Shown here piece by piece: positions 25,354 through 34,168 of a stretch of 41,920 nt of DNA (within the stretch, counting starts at the first letter, position 1; each line of letters opens with the position of its first letter). The translations under genes were made by a program, and so were the position numbers. The notes beneath the pieces are model-generated. The model made no database searches, was not told where the DNA came from, and was given only the letters and a program-made list of their open reading frames with translations. Source of the stretch: Neobacillus citreus (lineage in GTDB: Bacteria; Bacillota; Bacilli; Bacillales; Cytobacillaceae); the NCBI RefSeq assembly GCF_018343545.2, contig NZ_JAGYPE020000029.1, positions 23,650 to 65,569 on the forward strand. Direction: 5' to 3'.

Positions 25354-26322
25354 TTACTTGTTATACAAATGACAGGCAACAAAATGACCATTAAGATTGT
25401 GTTCTATTGGTCTAGTAGTTTTACAAATATCCATGCACTCCCCGCATCTTGTGTGGAAAGCACAGCCTGATGGCGGATTTGCCGGGCTTGGCAGTTCACC
25501 TTCTATTAAAATAGTCTTCTTTTTGACATCCGGGTCCGGAATCGGGACTGCGGACAGCAATGCTTTCGTATAGGGATGCTTTGGATTTTCATAGAGTTCC
25601 TCACTATCAGCTAACTCTATCAATCTTCCTAAATACATCACGCCAACGCGGTCGCTGATATGGCGAACCACACCTAGGTCATGAGCGATAAATATGTAGG
25701 TTAACTGGAACTCCTTTTGGATGTCCTTCATCAGGTTCAGGACCTGTGCTTGAATCGAAACATCGAGTGCGGATACCGGTTCGTCGGCAATAATCAGCTT
25801 TGGCTTTGTCATCAATGCTCTAGCGATGCCAATCCGCTGGCGCTGCCCGCCGCTGAATTGATGCGGATAGCGTTTCGCATGATAGCTGCTCAAGCCTACA
25901 ACCTCAAGCATTTCCTTAACACGTTTTTGGCGTTCCGTTTTTGTTCCAATTCCGTGCACAATTAATGGCTCTTCAAGAATTTGCTCTACCGAATGCCGAG
26001 GGTTCAATGAAGCATAGGGATCCTGGAAAACCATCTGGATATCGCGGCGAACCTTTCTTAATTCAGATTTCGACATACTTGTAATCTCTTTATCTTCAAA
26101 AACAATTTTTCCATCACTAGCTTCAATTAAGCGCATAAGCAAGCGGCCGGTCGTTGATTTGCCACAGCCGGATTCGCCTACGATGCCTAAAGTTTCACCT
26201 TTTTTCACATAAAAAGAAACATCATCAACGGCCTTTACTTCCCCTTGTTTTTTTCCAAAAAGTCCGCCGGTGATTGGAAAGTACTTTTTTAAACCATTAA
26301 CCTCAAGAAGTAACTCCGACAT
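25354..26322 (-). CDS. peptide ABC transporter ATPase (DppF/OppF type)
   Basis: One of two ATPases energising the importer. The Walker A GESGCGKST, signature FSGGQRQRIGIARAL and Walker B LIIADEPVSALDVS are intact. The C-terminal oligo_HPY region has the paired cysteines of the family (GCAFHTRCGECMDIC), possibly for an iron-sulfur cluster. AGGAG lies 10 bases before the ATG at 26322. The gene overlaps the upstream ATPase gene by 20 bp. Confidence 0.95.
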   Translation of the reverse strand: MSELLLEVNGLKKYFPITGGLFGKKQGEVKAVDDVSFYVKKGETLGIVGESGCGKSTTGRLLMRLIEASDGKIVFEDKEITSMSKSELRKVRRDIQMVFQDPYASLNPRHSVEQILEEPLIVHGIGTKTERQKRVKEMLEVVGLSSYHAKRYPHQFSGGQRQRIGIARALMTKPKLIIADEPVSALDVSIQAQVLNLMKDIQKEFQLTYIFIAHDLGVVRHISDRVGVMYLGRLIELADSEELYENPKHPYTKALLSAVPIPDPDVKKKTILIEGELPSPANPPSGCAFHTRCGECMDICKTTRPIEHNLNGHFVACHLYNK

Positions 26323-27316
26323 GATTGTCACTCTCCTCTTTCAATGTATGTAGGAAACAGCGCACTTCATGTCCGTCTTTTTCCGATTTAAATAATTGTG
26401 GAGAATCGGTATGGCATTGATCAAACGCTTCCGCACATCTGGCGGCGAAGCGGCAGCCATTGGTAACAGTGCCTGGGACCGGAACCGTTCCTGGAATGCT
26501 GTAGAGTCGTTCTTTCTTGCCTCTCAAGTCCGGGACCGATTTCAATAATCCTTTTGTGTAGGGATGCTGCGGGTCTTTTAGAATTCTTCTGACATCGCCC
26601 TGCTCAACGATTTGTCCGGCATACATGACGACGACACGTTCACATATTTCTGCGACTACGCCCAAATCATGAGTAATAAGGATGATGGATGTTTTCGTTT
26701 TTTCATTTAAATTCTTCATTAAGGCAAGGATTTGTGCCTGAATGGTGACGTCAAGTGCCGTTGTCGGCTCGTCCGCAATCAGGACTCTTGGGTTGCAGGC
26801 CATCGCCATGGCGATCATCACCCGCTGCCGCATGCCGCCTGATAATTGATGCGGATGTTCTTTTAAAATCCCTTCCGCTCTTGGTATTCCAACTAGCTTA
26901 AGTAATTCAATGCTTCGGACTCTTGCCTCTGCCTTAGAGAGGTCGGTATGTAAACGAATGGCTTCCATCAACTGATTCCCGATGGTAAACAGTGGGTTTA
27001 AGGACGTCATCGGCTCCTGAAAAATCATCGAGATTTGGTTGCCGCGGATTTTCCGCCACTCTTTTTCTGTTAAATTCGTTAAATCAGTTCCATTAAAAAT
27101 AATTTCGCCCTTTTCAATTTTTCCTGGCGGTGATGGAATTAAGCCCATCGTTGCTAAGGAGGTGACACTTTTACCGCTGCCGGATTCCCCTACAATTCCT
27201 AGGATTTCGCCTTCCTTAAGTTCAAAACTAATCCCATCCACTGCAGGTAAGAGCTTTTTTCCGGATTGGAAGGATACTTTTAAATCGTTTATTCGAAGAA
27301 TGGAATTTTGATCCAT
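26303..27316 (-). CDS. peptide ABC transporter ATPase (DppD/OppD type)
   Basis: First gene of the transporter operon. Walker [10 protein letters not shown], signature [15 protein letters not shown] and Walker [15 protein letters not shown] are present, as is the C-terminal oligo_HPY cysteine region ([16 protein letters not shown]). AGGCAGG lies 8 bases before the ATG at 27316; the in-frame GTG at 27325 would touch that site. The order ATPase-ATPase-binding protein-permease-permease differs from the usual Opp A-B-C-D-F order. Confidence 0.94.
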   Translation of the reverse strand: MDQNSILRINDLKVSFQSGKKLLPAVDGISFELKEGEILGIVGESGSGKSVTSLATMGLIPSPPGKIEKGEIIFNGTDLTNLTEKEWRKIRGNQISMIFQEPMTSLNPLFTIGNQLMEAIRLHTDLSKAEARVRSIELLKLVGIPRAEGILKEHPHQLSGGMRQRVMIAMAMACNPRVLIADEPTTALDVTIQAQILALMKNLNEKTKTSIILITHDLGVVAEICERVVVMYAGQIVEQGDVRRILKDPQHPYTKGLLKSVPDLRGKKERLYSIPGTVPVPGTVTNGCRFAARCAEAFDQCHTDSPQLFKSEKDGHEVRCFLHTLKEESDNHVGVTS

Positions 27317-27415
27317 ACTAAACACCTGCCTGACTAGACTATTATTTTCAAATGAATAGCATTCTGAAATATTATAATATAATAAATTTTAAAATTATTA
27401 TGACATAAATCACCC

Positions 27416-27429
27416 TGTAAGCGCTATCT
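27416..27429. promoter_or_regulatory. cre-like site upstream of the peptide transporter operon
   Basis: TGTAAGCGCTATCT (minus strand AGATAGCGCTTACA) matches the cre consensus at all fixed positions but the first. It lies about 100 bp upstream of the first ATPase gene. A TATAAT at 27376-27371 (minus) has no good -35. The surrounding 27317-27540 stretch is AT-rich without a gene and also holds a 7-4-7 inverted repeat at 27482-27499. Confidence 0.45.
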
Positions 27430-27542
27430 AAAAATGTCATTTGGGGGAAAATTTTTTAAATGAGGAAAAAATAGGGATAATACTTTAAAGCGTTAAAGTG
27501 GCAAAAAACGCAGAAAATGGCAATTTAATCCGTTAACGTAAA

Positions 27543-27592
27543 GAGGCCAGGCCCTTGCGTTCTCTTATATTACGCAGTGTTGGCCTGACCTC
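27543..27592 (-). terminator. long hairpin terminator after the MerR-type gene
   Basis: GAGG-C-CAGGCC (27543-27553) pairs with GGCCTG-A-CCTC (27582-27592), with an inner TGCGT/ACGCA stem. On the minus strand TTTACG follows, a weak T tail. It lies just after the stop at 27598. Confidence 0.6.
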
Positions 27593-27597
27593 AATGG

Positions 27598-28365
27598 TTA
27601 GTTATTTTTTATACCAGTATATATTTGAATAGCATCTCTTAGAAACTCGGCCGTTCCCGGCTGGTCTTTATCATAGTAGGCTTTGAATCTTTCATCGTCG
27701 ACGTACATTTGCGCCAATCCCGCATGGGCTTCTTTACTGTATTCCTTCCAGTAATAGGTGAGCCAGCGCTTATGGAGGTCTGCTGCTTTCTGTGCCAACT
27801 CTCCTGCCGGATTGCCAGTTTTCATAGCCTCCGCTAAGGTGGTTTTAATTTCCTCGCCTAACGCGGTGACCTCTTGATACTGCTCCTCGGTCATCTTCAT
27901 GACCTTGGCATTCGATTGATTGACCACATCATCGCCATACTGGGCGCGAACTTCCTTTCCATATTTTTTCTCATTTTCATCTATCATTTTCTTCTTGAAG
28001 CCTTCGAATTTTTCTTTATTAGACATCTTGAATCTCCCTTCTTTCATCGCGATTGTCTTTTCAACATTCGCGATTAACAAGTCTAATTGTTCCCGCTTTT
28101 CGAGGAGCTTTTGGCGATGTTCCATGAGTGCTGCGGCACCATCGAAGGAAGGGTCCGTTACAATCTCCATGATTTGGTCGAGACTAACACCTAACTCCCG
28201 GTAAAACAGAATTTGCTGAAGCCGATCCACTTCTGCCTGCCCGTATATTCGGTAGCCTGATGAATTGATTCGTGCCGGCTTAAGAATCCCTATTTCATCA
28301 TAATACCTTAGCGTCCGGGTGCTAATCCCTGCCAAACTCGCAAGCTTTTGCACCGTATATTCCAT
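27598..28365 (-). CDS. MerR family regulator with TipAS-type ligand domain
   Basis: A 255-residue activator. Residues 1-70 are the MerR winged helix: YTVQKLASLAGISTRTLRYYDEIGILKPARINSSGYRIYG. A coiled-coil helix (LMEHRQKLLEKREQLDLLIANVEKTI) follows, then a TipAS antibiotic-recognition domain from about residue 125 (KYGKEVRAQYG...AKVMKMTEEQY...WLTYYWKEYSKEAHAGLAQMYVDDERFKAYYD). B. subtilis Mta, which activates multidrug efflux genes, has this layout. GGAGG lies 8 bases before the ATG at 28365; the open frame to 28422 would run across the promoter. The promoter has the 19-bp spacer typical of MerR targets, so autoactivation is likely. No efflux gene adjoins it. Confidence 0.9.
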   Translation of the reverse strand: MEYTVQKLASLAGISTRTLRYYDEIGILKPARINSSGYRIYGQAEVDRLQQILFYRELGVSLDQIMEIVTDPSFDGAAALMEHRQKLLEKREQLDLLIANVEKTIAMKEGRFKMSNKEKFEGFKKKMIDENEKKYGKEVRAQYGDDVVNQSNAKVMKMTEEQYQEVTALGEEIKTTLAEAMKTGNPAGELAQKAADLHKRWLTYYWKEYSKEAHAGLAQMYVDDERFKAYYDKDQPGTAEFLRDAIQIYTGIKNN

Positions 28366-28387
28366 TCCTCTCACCTCCTCACCAACA

Positions 28388-28418
28388 ACGATACACCTTA
28401 ACGCAACGTCAATGTCAA
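28388..28418 (-). promoter_or_regulatory. MerR-type promoter with 19-bp spacer
   Basis: TTGACA (28418-28413) and TATCGT (28393-28388) are separated by 19 bp. The spacer holds TTGACGTTGCGTTAAGGTG, an imperfect dyad. A 19-bp spacer is the hallmark of promoters distorted by MerR-family activators. Confidence 0.65.
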
Positions 28419-28553
28419 TCACTAGTATGCCTATATTTTTTAAAAATTTCTTTGCACAAATTGTCGAGCAGTTTTAATAATAATTGGTTCTTTCTCCCTT
28501 TATAATGAGAGGGTGATTGTACTATTTTTAGAGGTTGAAAGGGGAAAGCAAAG

Positions 28554-28856
28554 ATGGCTAAATTAGTTGTTATTTATGATCAACCGAAGGATCAAGAAGG
28601 TTTCGAAAACTATTATTTCAATGTTCATATTCCTTTAGCAGAAAAACTGCCTAATATCACAGGTGCGGAGGTTCACCGCGTTTTGCAAAAGCAAAATACG
28701 AGCGATAACCAATACCTTCTTGCAGAACTTCATTTTGAAAACCCAGCCATTCTAGCTCAGTCATTAGCATCCCCTGAGGGCCGTGAAGTCCAGGCAGACG
28801 TGGCCAATATGATGCAATTTCTGAATAAGCCCCCAGTTGTTTTAATCGTGGATTAA
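28554..28856 (+). CDS. EthD domain-containing small protein
   Basis: A 100-residue dimeric alpha/beta-barrel protein of the EthD family. It starts KLVVIYDQPKDQEGFENYYFNVHIPLAEKLP, the typical pattern with the conserved YY..HIPLA segment, and ends with hydrophobic strands (PPVVLIVD). The family lacks a well-defined activity; some members assist ether or polyketide degradation. AAAGGGG lies upstream of the ATG. A TATAAT at 28501-28506 may be the -10, with no good -35. It is transcribed away from the MerR gene and followed by a strong terminator. Confidence 0.85.
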   Translation: MAKLVVIYDQPKDQEGFENYYFNVHIPLAEKLPNITGAEVHRVLQKQNTSDNQYLLAELHFENPAILAQSLASPEGREVQADVANMMQFLNKPPVVLIVD

Positions 28857-28876
28857 TTAATAGGGATATTAGCAAG

Positions 28877-28905
28877 CAGCAGGCACCAGTGCCTGCTGTT
28901 TTTTC
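28877..28905 (+). terminator. intrinsic terminator after the EthD gene
   Basis: CAGCAGGCAC (28877-28886) and GTGCCTGCTG (28889-28898) form a perfect 10-bp stem followed by six T. Confidence 0.9.
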
Positions 28906-28975
28906 ATTCCAGAGAAACTATCTGTCATGGTTTGTCCCCATTATTGCATATGTATTACAAAGGGGGCGGACAAAA

Positions 28976-29338
28976 ATGCATACTTCATTTTCAACTATGA
29001 ATCTACTGCGCTATTCAGTCGCATACGTGTTTATCATCTCGGGTTTAATGAAACTGCTTAACACTGATTTAGCAAACTATTTTTTGAGCCTGGGCCTGCC
29101 ATATCCTCAGCTCATGTTGAAGCTTGTCATCCTTCTAGAAATAGGCTGCGGGGCTTTAATCCTAGCGGGTAAAGCTGTAAAAAATGCCGTCATCCCCTTA
29201 ATCGCAATTATGATAGCCGCTATTTTATTAACGAAGCTGCCTACAATTAACACAGGGCTTTTGCAATTCGCTTTTAACGCCCGCTTAGACATCGTCATGT
29301 TAGTTCTATTAATCGCTTTATACAAACGAAATCCGTAA
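28976..29338 (+). CDS. DoxX/MauE-like membrane protein
   Basis: A 120-residue protein with four membrane segments, near residues 13-30, 45-62, 67-85 and 98-115. The pattern YVFIISGLMKLLNTD near the N-terminus followed by LLEIGCGALILAG is that of small DoxX-like proteins. Function unknown. The ATG at 28976 has AAAGGGGGCGG upstream; the longer open frame from 28889 starts within the previous terminator and is rejected. A bidirectional terminator follows. Confidence 0.78.
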   Translation: MHTSFSTMNLLRYSVAYVFIISGLMKLLNTDLANYFLSLGLPYPQLMLKLVILLEIGCGALILAGKAVKNAVIPLIAIMIAAILLTKLPTINTGLLQFAFNARLDIVMLVLLIALYKRNP

Positions 29339-29343
29339 AGATC

Positions 29344-29378
29344 AAAAACACAGGCCCGACAGCGGACCTGTGTTTTTT
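29344..29378. terminator. bidirectional terminator between the DoxX-like and chitinase genes
   Basis: ACACAGGCCCG (29348-29358) pairs with CGGACCTGTGT (29363-29373) with one mismatch, flanked by A5 on the left and T6 on the right. It serves both convergent genes. Confidence 0.85.
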
Positions 29379-29383
29379 CCTAT

Positions 29384-31183
29384 CTATTGCAAATCATTAT
29401 AAACCTTCGTCAACAATACACGATTTGGGTCTTGGCTTAACTCCCACATCATCGCTCCGCCTAAGCCCATTGATTTAATAAAAGTAGTCTTGTAACCCAT
29501 TGATTCTTCATCATCATAGCTGATAAATTGCGAGCCATTAAACAGCCACGGCACTTTGGAATCTGGTTCCCAATAGCGGATAAACCCACTCTTGTTCAGG
29601 TAGTTTGTGACGATATCTGCGTAACTAAGCGCTTTTCCTCCGCCAGTAAAAGTCTGATACAATCCGTAATTTGCATTTGTAACTTGATTATAGATTCTTC
29701 CGTAAAAAGGAACACCCATAACAATCTTATTAGCTGGCACACCCTTATTTAAATAGGTTTGCACCGCATCCTGAACGCTCCATTCGGAATAAAATTTCGA
29801 CACAGGATCGCGGTATAATGGAGCATTCAGCCCTGTCAATGTATCCCATTCACCATGTATGTCATAGGTCATTAACTGAATATAATCGACATATTCCTGC
29901 AGCAGGTTTAACTCCGTATTGTTGGCAAAACCTTCACCGGCGCCGCCGGCAATTGTCAACAGGTATTGCTTTCCATCTTTAGCGCTTTGGGCAGCAAACG
30001 TTTCACGAATTTTTTTCAATAAAAGCGTAAAGTTCTGCTTATCCTCTGGGCGATTGATATTATCGCTTTCTCCTCCAGCGACCGGATATTCCCAGTCTAA
30101 GTCTACTCCATCAAAGCCGTATTTTAAAATAAACTCTAAACAGCTATTAGCAAAAATAGTCCGCGATTCCTCGGTCAGCGCGACATCCGAAAACTTTTCC
30201 GACCATGTCCAGCCGCCCACTGAGATCAAGGTTTTAAGCTGTGGGTACTGAGCTTTTAACTTCGTTAATTGATAGAAATTCCCTTTGTAAGGCTGGTAAG
30301 CCGTATCTCCCGGAAATGCCTTTTCCACATCAGCAAAAGAATCTCCAAGGGCAATTTTTCCATCAGTAGAAATTTTAGCAAATGCGTAATTTAGATGGGT
30401 TAGCTTTGAAGCATCAATGTTAGAAACCTGAAAATTAGAATAGGTAGACCAGCCCGCGTAATAGCCGACCTTTTTAAATGAACCCGGCATTGGCGCTGGT
30501 GTCACCGTATTTTGGACAAGAACAGTCCTCGAAACCTGGGCAACTTGGTTTGCTGTATCGTAAACGATCACTTTCAGAATTTGCTCGCCATCCGGCACCC
30601 ATGGGTCAGTCGCCCAATTAGCCGTATAAGGCGCGGCAGTGGCCGTTTTGATTAGGTACCCGCCATTGCTGCTGTAGAACTCTACCTTGCTGACTCCCTT
30701 GTCATCGCTTGCATTGACTGACAAGGTGACAATTCCGCTGATGGTTTTGCCATCTGCTGCAATCGGAGAAACCTGGATGTCACTTACCACCGGCAGCTGA
30801 TCGACAACAGTAGTTGCTGCCGTCGTCACCTTTAAGGTATTACTTGCAGCAGAAACATTGCCTTTAACGTCACGCGCTTTGACATAAAAGCTGTACGAAG
30901 TACTCGGATTAAGACTCTTCACAACGAATTGCACTGCCGCGGTATTTCCTATGTATCTACTATCCTGGTAAACATCATAACCGGCAACCCCAACGTTATC
31001 TGTGGAACTATTCCAAGCAAGCGACACTGTTGAATCTGTAACATTGGCGGCACGCAGGTTGGTTGGCGCTGTTGGCGCTGTGCGGTCTGGTTTGGCGGCC
31101 TCCGCAATCCCTAAATTTGTAAAAAAGCTAGCTAATAATAAAAGAATAACTGCAAAAATAGACGCCTGTTTATTCCATTTCAT
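29384..31183 (-). CDS. secreted GH18 chitinase
   Basis: A 599-residue secreted glycoside hydrolase that cleaves chitin between N-acetylglucosamine units. A signal peptide covers residues 1-30 (hydrophobic core AVILLLLASFF, ending AEAA). A fibronectin type III domain follows (about 36-121), then an Ig-like domain (about 130-224), then the GH18 barrel (about 236-590). The barrel carries the SVGGWTWS strand motif (321-328) and the catalytic DGVDLDWE (358-365), with Glu365 as acid. No separate chitin-binding domain is seen; the FN3 and Ig-like domains precede the catalytic one. GAAGGA lies about 10 bases before the ATG. It is monocistronic. Confidence 0.94.
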   Translation of the reverse strand: MKWNKQASIFAVILLLLASFFTNLGIAEAAKPDRTAPTAPTNLRAANVTDSTVSLAWNSSTDNVGVAGYDVYQDSRYIGNTAAVQFVVKSLNPSTSYSFYVKARDVKGNVSAASNTLKVTTAATTVVDQLPVVSDIQVSPIAADGKTISGIVTLSVNASDDKGVSKVEFYSSNGGYLIKTATAAPYTANWATDPWVPDGEQILKVIVYDTANQVAQVSRTVLVQNTVTPAPMPGSFKKVGYYAGWSTYSNFQVSNIDASKLTHLNYAFAKISTDGKIALGDSFADVEKAFPGDTAYQPYKGNFYQLTKLKAQYPQLKTLISVGGWTWSEKFSDVALTEESRTIFANSCLEFILKYGFDGVDLDWEYPVAGGESDNINRPEDKQNFTLLLKKIRETFAAQSAKDGKQYLLTIAGGAGEGFANNTELNLLQEYVDYIQLMTYDIHGEWDTLTGLNAPLYRDPVSKFYSEWSVQDAVQTYLNKGVPANKIVMGVPFYGRIYNQVTNANYGLYQTFTGGGKALSYADIVTNYLNKSGFIRYWEPDSKVPWLFNGSQFISYDDEESMGYKTTFIKSMGLGGAMMWELSQDPNRVLLTKVYNDLQ

Positions 31184-31338
31184 CCCCCTGATTTCCTTCC
31201 TCTCTATTAAAATAGTAAAGTCTTGATTTCATTTTAATATAAAGAAACATTCGTAATATACAGGAAATATTAGTCATAATTCGCCAATAACAACCTATGA
31301 TAAAATAATAGAAATGAAAATTTGGGAAGGGAAAAAAC

Positions 31339-32409
31339 ATGGATTTAAAAGAAAAGGTAAAAAATCTCCCCCTCACACCCGGGGTTTATCTGATGAAGGA
31401 TTCTGCCGGCCAAATCATCTATGTAGGAAAAGCCAAAAATCTGAAGAATCGCGTTCGGTCCTATTTCCAGCATTCCAAGACTCATTCCAAAAAAACGCAA
31501 AAACTTGTTTCTACCTTAAAGGATTTTGACTACATCCTGACCGACACAGAGTTTGAAGCTTTTCTGCTGGAATGCCAGTTAATCAAAGAAATCAAACCTT
31601 TTTTCAACTGGAAGATGAAAAACCCGCAGAACTATTCCTATATCGTTGTGAAAATGGACGAGCGTTATCCCTCACTTGAAGTAACGAATGTTTACATTGA
31701 AAATGACGGAAATCTTTATTTCGGACCGTTTATCAGTAAATTTGCAGTGGAAAAAGCGGTCCAGGGGATCAAGGAATTTTTTAAAATTAGCTGCAGCAGC
31801 CGTTCCTCAGGAAGTTCTCCCTGTTTGAATCATTCTCTTGGTCTCTGCATCGGTTTGTGCATTGGGAAAGTCTCGAGAGAAAAATATGATAAGATTTTAA
31901 ACCGCATTATTGCTTTGATCAAAGGAAATGACTTAAGCCCATTTGCGGAAATGGAGGAAAAAATGGCTGATGCTGCGGAGCAATTGGATTTTGAACTGGC
32001 CGCAAAGTATAAAGGGTATTTGGAGGCAATCAGTTTTCTTCATTATAAAGAGGATGTCATTGATTTTGCGGAGGCCAATCAAAATATCGTCACGATTGAA
32101 TTTTTGGATGACGGCACTTTTAAACTCTTTTTAATCAAAGGTAACAGGGTGTTGTTTTCTGAGAAGTATTTGCTGGAGGGAACGGATGTCGATGCAACGG
32201 TAAAGTCGAATATCTTGACCTTTTTCAAAGGTGCCAGGGATGAAACTCCCCTTATTGTCCACAAAGAAGACCTTGATGAAGCGCAAATTATTTATAACTA
32301 TTTAACCGGTAATCATGGCAGGTACGTCCTAATTCCTGATGCTTGGCTTACCACGCAGGATCACACTCTCATGGATGATGCCATTCTAAAATTGCTATCA
32401 AAGCCCTAG
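31339..32409 (+). CDS. UvrC-like GIY-YIG endonuclease lacking the C-terminal half (Cho-like)
   Basis: A 356-residue paralogue of the excision nuclease UvrC (normally about 590-600). It keeps the N-terminal GIY-YIG nuclease domain: PGVYLMKDSAGQIIYVGKAKNLKNRVRSYF (residues 14-43) and TEFEAFLLECQLIKEIKPFFN with the metal-binding Glu. It also keeps four cysteines (152, 162, 170, 174) in the C-x7-C-x3-C arrangement of the UvrC iron-sulfur cluster, and a UvrB-interacting UVR motif (about residues 203-235). The RNase H-like nuclease and helix-hairpin-helix domains are missing. Such proteins could make only the 3' incision, as E. coli Cho does. GGGAAGGG precedes the ATG. Confidence 0.85.
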   Translation: MDLKEKVKNLPLTPGVYLMKDSAGQIIYVGKAKNLKNRVRSYFQHSKTHSKKTQKLVSTLKDFDYILTDTEFEAFLLECQLIKEIKPFFNWKMKNPQNYSYIVVKMDERYPSLEVTNVYIENDGNLYFGPFISKFAVEKAVQGIKEFFKISCSSRSSGSSPCLNHSLGLCIGLCIGKVSREKYDKILNRIIALIKGNDLSPFAEMEEKMADAAEQLDFELAAKYKGYLEAISFLHYKEDVIDFAEANQNIVTIEFLDDGTFKLFLIKGNRVLFSEKYLLEGTDVDATVKSNILTFFKGARDETPLIVHKEDLDEAQIIYNYLTGNHGRYVLIPDAWLTTQDHTLMDDAILKLLSKP

Positions 32410-32429
32410 AAATCTCGAGGGCTTTTTTA
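32401..32429 (+). terminator. intrinsic terminator after the UvrC-like gene
   Basis: AAGCCCT (32401-32407) pairs with AGGGCTT (32418-32424), followed by T. The stop codon lies inside the stem. Confidence 0.8.
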
Positions 32430-32582
32430 TTATGGATAAATTACCTGACAAGGGTAAGGATATTATTTATTTGAAAATAATAACTATTTTAAAAACACTT
32501 TCTTTTTGATTAAGCAATTCCTAAAAACACGATAAAATCAATGTTTTTAAACAGTTTGTAAATACAATCCAGAAAAATATTT

Positions 32583-32611
32583 TTGACGATTCTAAACTAT
32601 AAAAGTATTAT
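32583..32611 (+). promoter_or_regulatory. sigma-A promoter of the first POT gene
   Basis: TTGACG (32583-32588) and TATTAT (32606-32611), 17-bp spacer, 25 bp before the start codon. Upstream, TATTATTT/AAATAATA at 32461-32482 forms an AT-rich inverted repeat; on the minus strand part of it matches the CodY motif in 11 of 15 positions, which is weak. Confidence 0.6.
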
Positions 32612-32635
32612 AAAATAATAAAAGGAGGTAGATTT

Positions 32636-34126
32636 ATGTCAAACATAAATAAACAGAAAATTGTGGACAGTGTACCTCAGAAGGGTTTTTTCGGTCACCC
32701 TAAAGGCTTATTCACACTGTTCTTCACAGAGTTTTGGGAACGCTTTTCTTATTATGGAATGAGAGCAATTCTTGTATACTATATGTACTATGAAGTTTCC
32801 AAGGGCGGTCTTGGCATGGACCAGACACTAGCATTGTCTATCATGTCCATTTATGGATCGCTTGTTTATATGTCTGGTATCATTGGCGGCTGGCTGGCGG
32901 ACCGGATTTTCGGTACATCAAAAGCAGTGTTTTATGGCGGTATTTTGATCATGTTTGGTCATATTGCACTTGCCATTCCCGGAAGCATAGCGTTATTCTT
33001 CGTCTCCATGGTATTAATCGTACTTGGAACTGGATTACTAAAACCGAATGTTTCCACCGTGGTCGGTGACCTGTATGCAGAGAACGACAATCGTCGTGAT
33101 GCAGGTTTCAGTATTTTCTATATGGGGATTAACCTTGGGGGCTTTATTGCACCATTAATCGTTGGATCCCTAATGGGTGTAAGCTTCCATTTAGGATTTG
33201 GTATCGCCGCAGTTGGTATGTTCGTAGGATTAGTAATGTTTGTACTGACAAAGAAGAAAAATCTTGGACTGGCAGGTACTACAGTAGCAAACCCGCTGTC
33301 ACCTGCTGAAAGGAAAAAAGTCTTTACTTATATTGGATTAGGCATTGTCGTGATTGCCGTAATTTGCGCCATTGCGATTCCTAATGGCTATTTAACATTT
33401 GAAACATTTGTTAACCTAATTGGTATTTTGGGTATCTTAATTCCTACTATGTACTTTATTGTCATGTACCGAAGCAAAAAAACAACATCGGTGGAACGCT
33501 CTCGATTAATCGCTTATATTCCGTTATTTATCGCGTCTGTTATGTTCTGGGCGATTCAAGAACAGGGTTCAACGATTTTAGCAAACTATGCGGACAAACG
33601 TACCCAGCTTGATTTTGCAGGACTTCATATTTCTCCTGCATGGTTCCAATCCTTAAATCCATTATTCGTTATTATATTAGCTCCTGTTTTTGCATGGCTT
33701 TGGGTGAAGCTCGGTAAAAGAGAACCGAATATTCCACAGAAGTTTTCATTAGCATTATTGTTCTCTGGTTTATCATTCATCGTAATCTTGCTTCCTGCTT
33801 ACTTTGGCGGAACTGATTCTTTGGTAAACCCATTATGGTTGGTGCTTAGCTATTTAATTTGCGTACTTGGTGAATTGTGCTTATCACCAGTTGGATTATC
33901 GGCAACAACGAAGTTAGCTCCTGCTGCGTTTTCTGCACAAACAATGAGCTTGTGGTTCCTATCTAGTGCTGCAGCCCAGGCCATCAATGCGCAAATCGTA
34001 AAATTCTACACTCCGGAAACAGAAATGGTCTACTTTGGTACGGTTGGAGGAGCTTCATTAGTATTAGGTTTCATCCTTCTAATGCTTGCTCCGAAAATTC
34101 AGGGATTTATGAAAGGAATTCGTTAA
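32636..34126 (+). CDS. dtpT: POT family di-/tripeptide transporter
   Basis: A 496-residue proton-coupled oligopeptide transporter of the major facilitator superfamily with about 14 membrane segments. The family's helix-1 motif ERFSYYGMRAILVYYM (residues about 35-50, ExxER-like region) and the signature FSIFYMGINLGGFIAPLI (about 160-177) are present. AAAGGAGG lies 7 bases before the ATG. Close in size and start to B. subtilis DtpT/YclF. It is followed by its own terminator and by a paralogue, giving this strain two neighbouring peptide symporters besides the ABC importer. Confidence 0.93.
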   Translation: MSNINKQKIVDSVPQKGFFGHPKGLFTLFFTEFWERFSYYGMRAILVYYMYYEVSKGGLGMDQTLALSIMSIYGSLVYMSGIIGGWLADRIFGTSKAVFYGGILIMFGHIALAIPGSIALFFVSMVLIVLGTGLLKPNVSTVVGDLYAENDNRRDAGFSIFYMGINLGGFIAPLIVGSLMGVSFHLGFGIAAVGMFVGLVMFVLTKKKNLGLAGTTVANPLSPAERKKVFTYIGLGIVVIAVICAIAIPNGYLTFETFVNLIGILGILIPTMYFIVMYRSKKTTSVERSRLIAYIPLFIASVMFWAIQEQGSTILANYADKRTQLDFAGLHISPAWFQSLNPLFVIILAPVFAWLWVKLGKREPNIPQKFSLALLFSGLSFIVILLPAYFGGTDSLVNPLWLVLSYLICVLGELCLSPVGLSATTKLAPAAFSAQTMSLWFLSSAAAQAINAQIVKFYTPETEMVYFGTVGGASLVLGFILLMLAPKIQGFMKGIR

Positions 34127-34130
34127 CGAT

Positions 34131-34168
34131 AAAAAGGAGTCTGCCCTAATGGTGCAGACACCTTTTTT
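34131..34168 (+). terminator. intrinsic terminator after the first POT gene
   Basis: AAAAGG-A-GTCTGC pairs with GCAGAC-A-CCTTTT around a CCTAATGG-type loop, followed by T. Confidence 0.85.

Noticed and set aside
27355..27375. CodY box before the peptide transporter operon
   Set aside because: The best stretch around TTTCAGAA has about five mismatches to AATTTTCWGAAAATT, too weak in AT-rich DNA.
28889..28975. N-terminal extension of the DoxX-like protein from 28889
   Set aside because: The extension begins within the terminator of the EthD gene, and the ATG at 28976 has a strong ribosome binding site.
31279..31293. A lone copy of the 21-bp repeat upstream of the UvrC-like gene
   Set aside because: Only 12 bases match, with one mismatch, and no second copy follows, so it may be chance; mentioned with the repeat finding.
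32461..32482. CodY box before the first POT gene
   Set aside because: Eleven of 15 positions match, but it is about 100 bp upstream of the promoter and in very AT-rich sequence; kept only as a remark.
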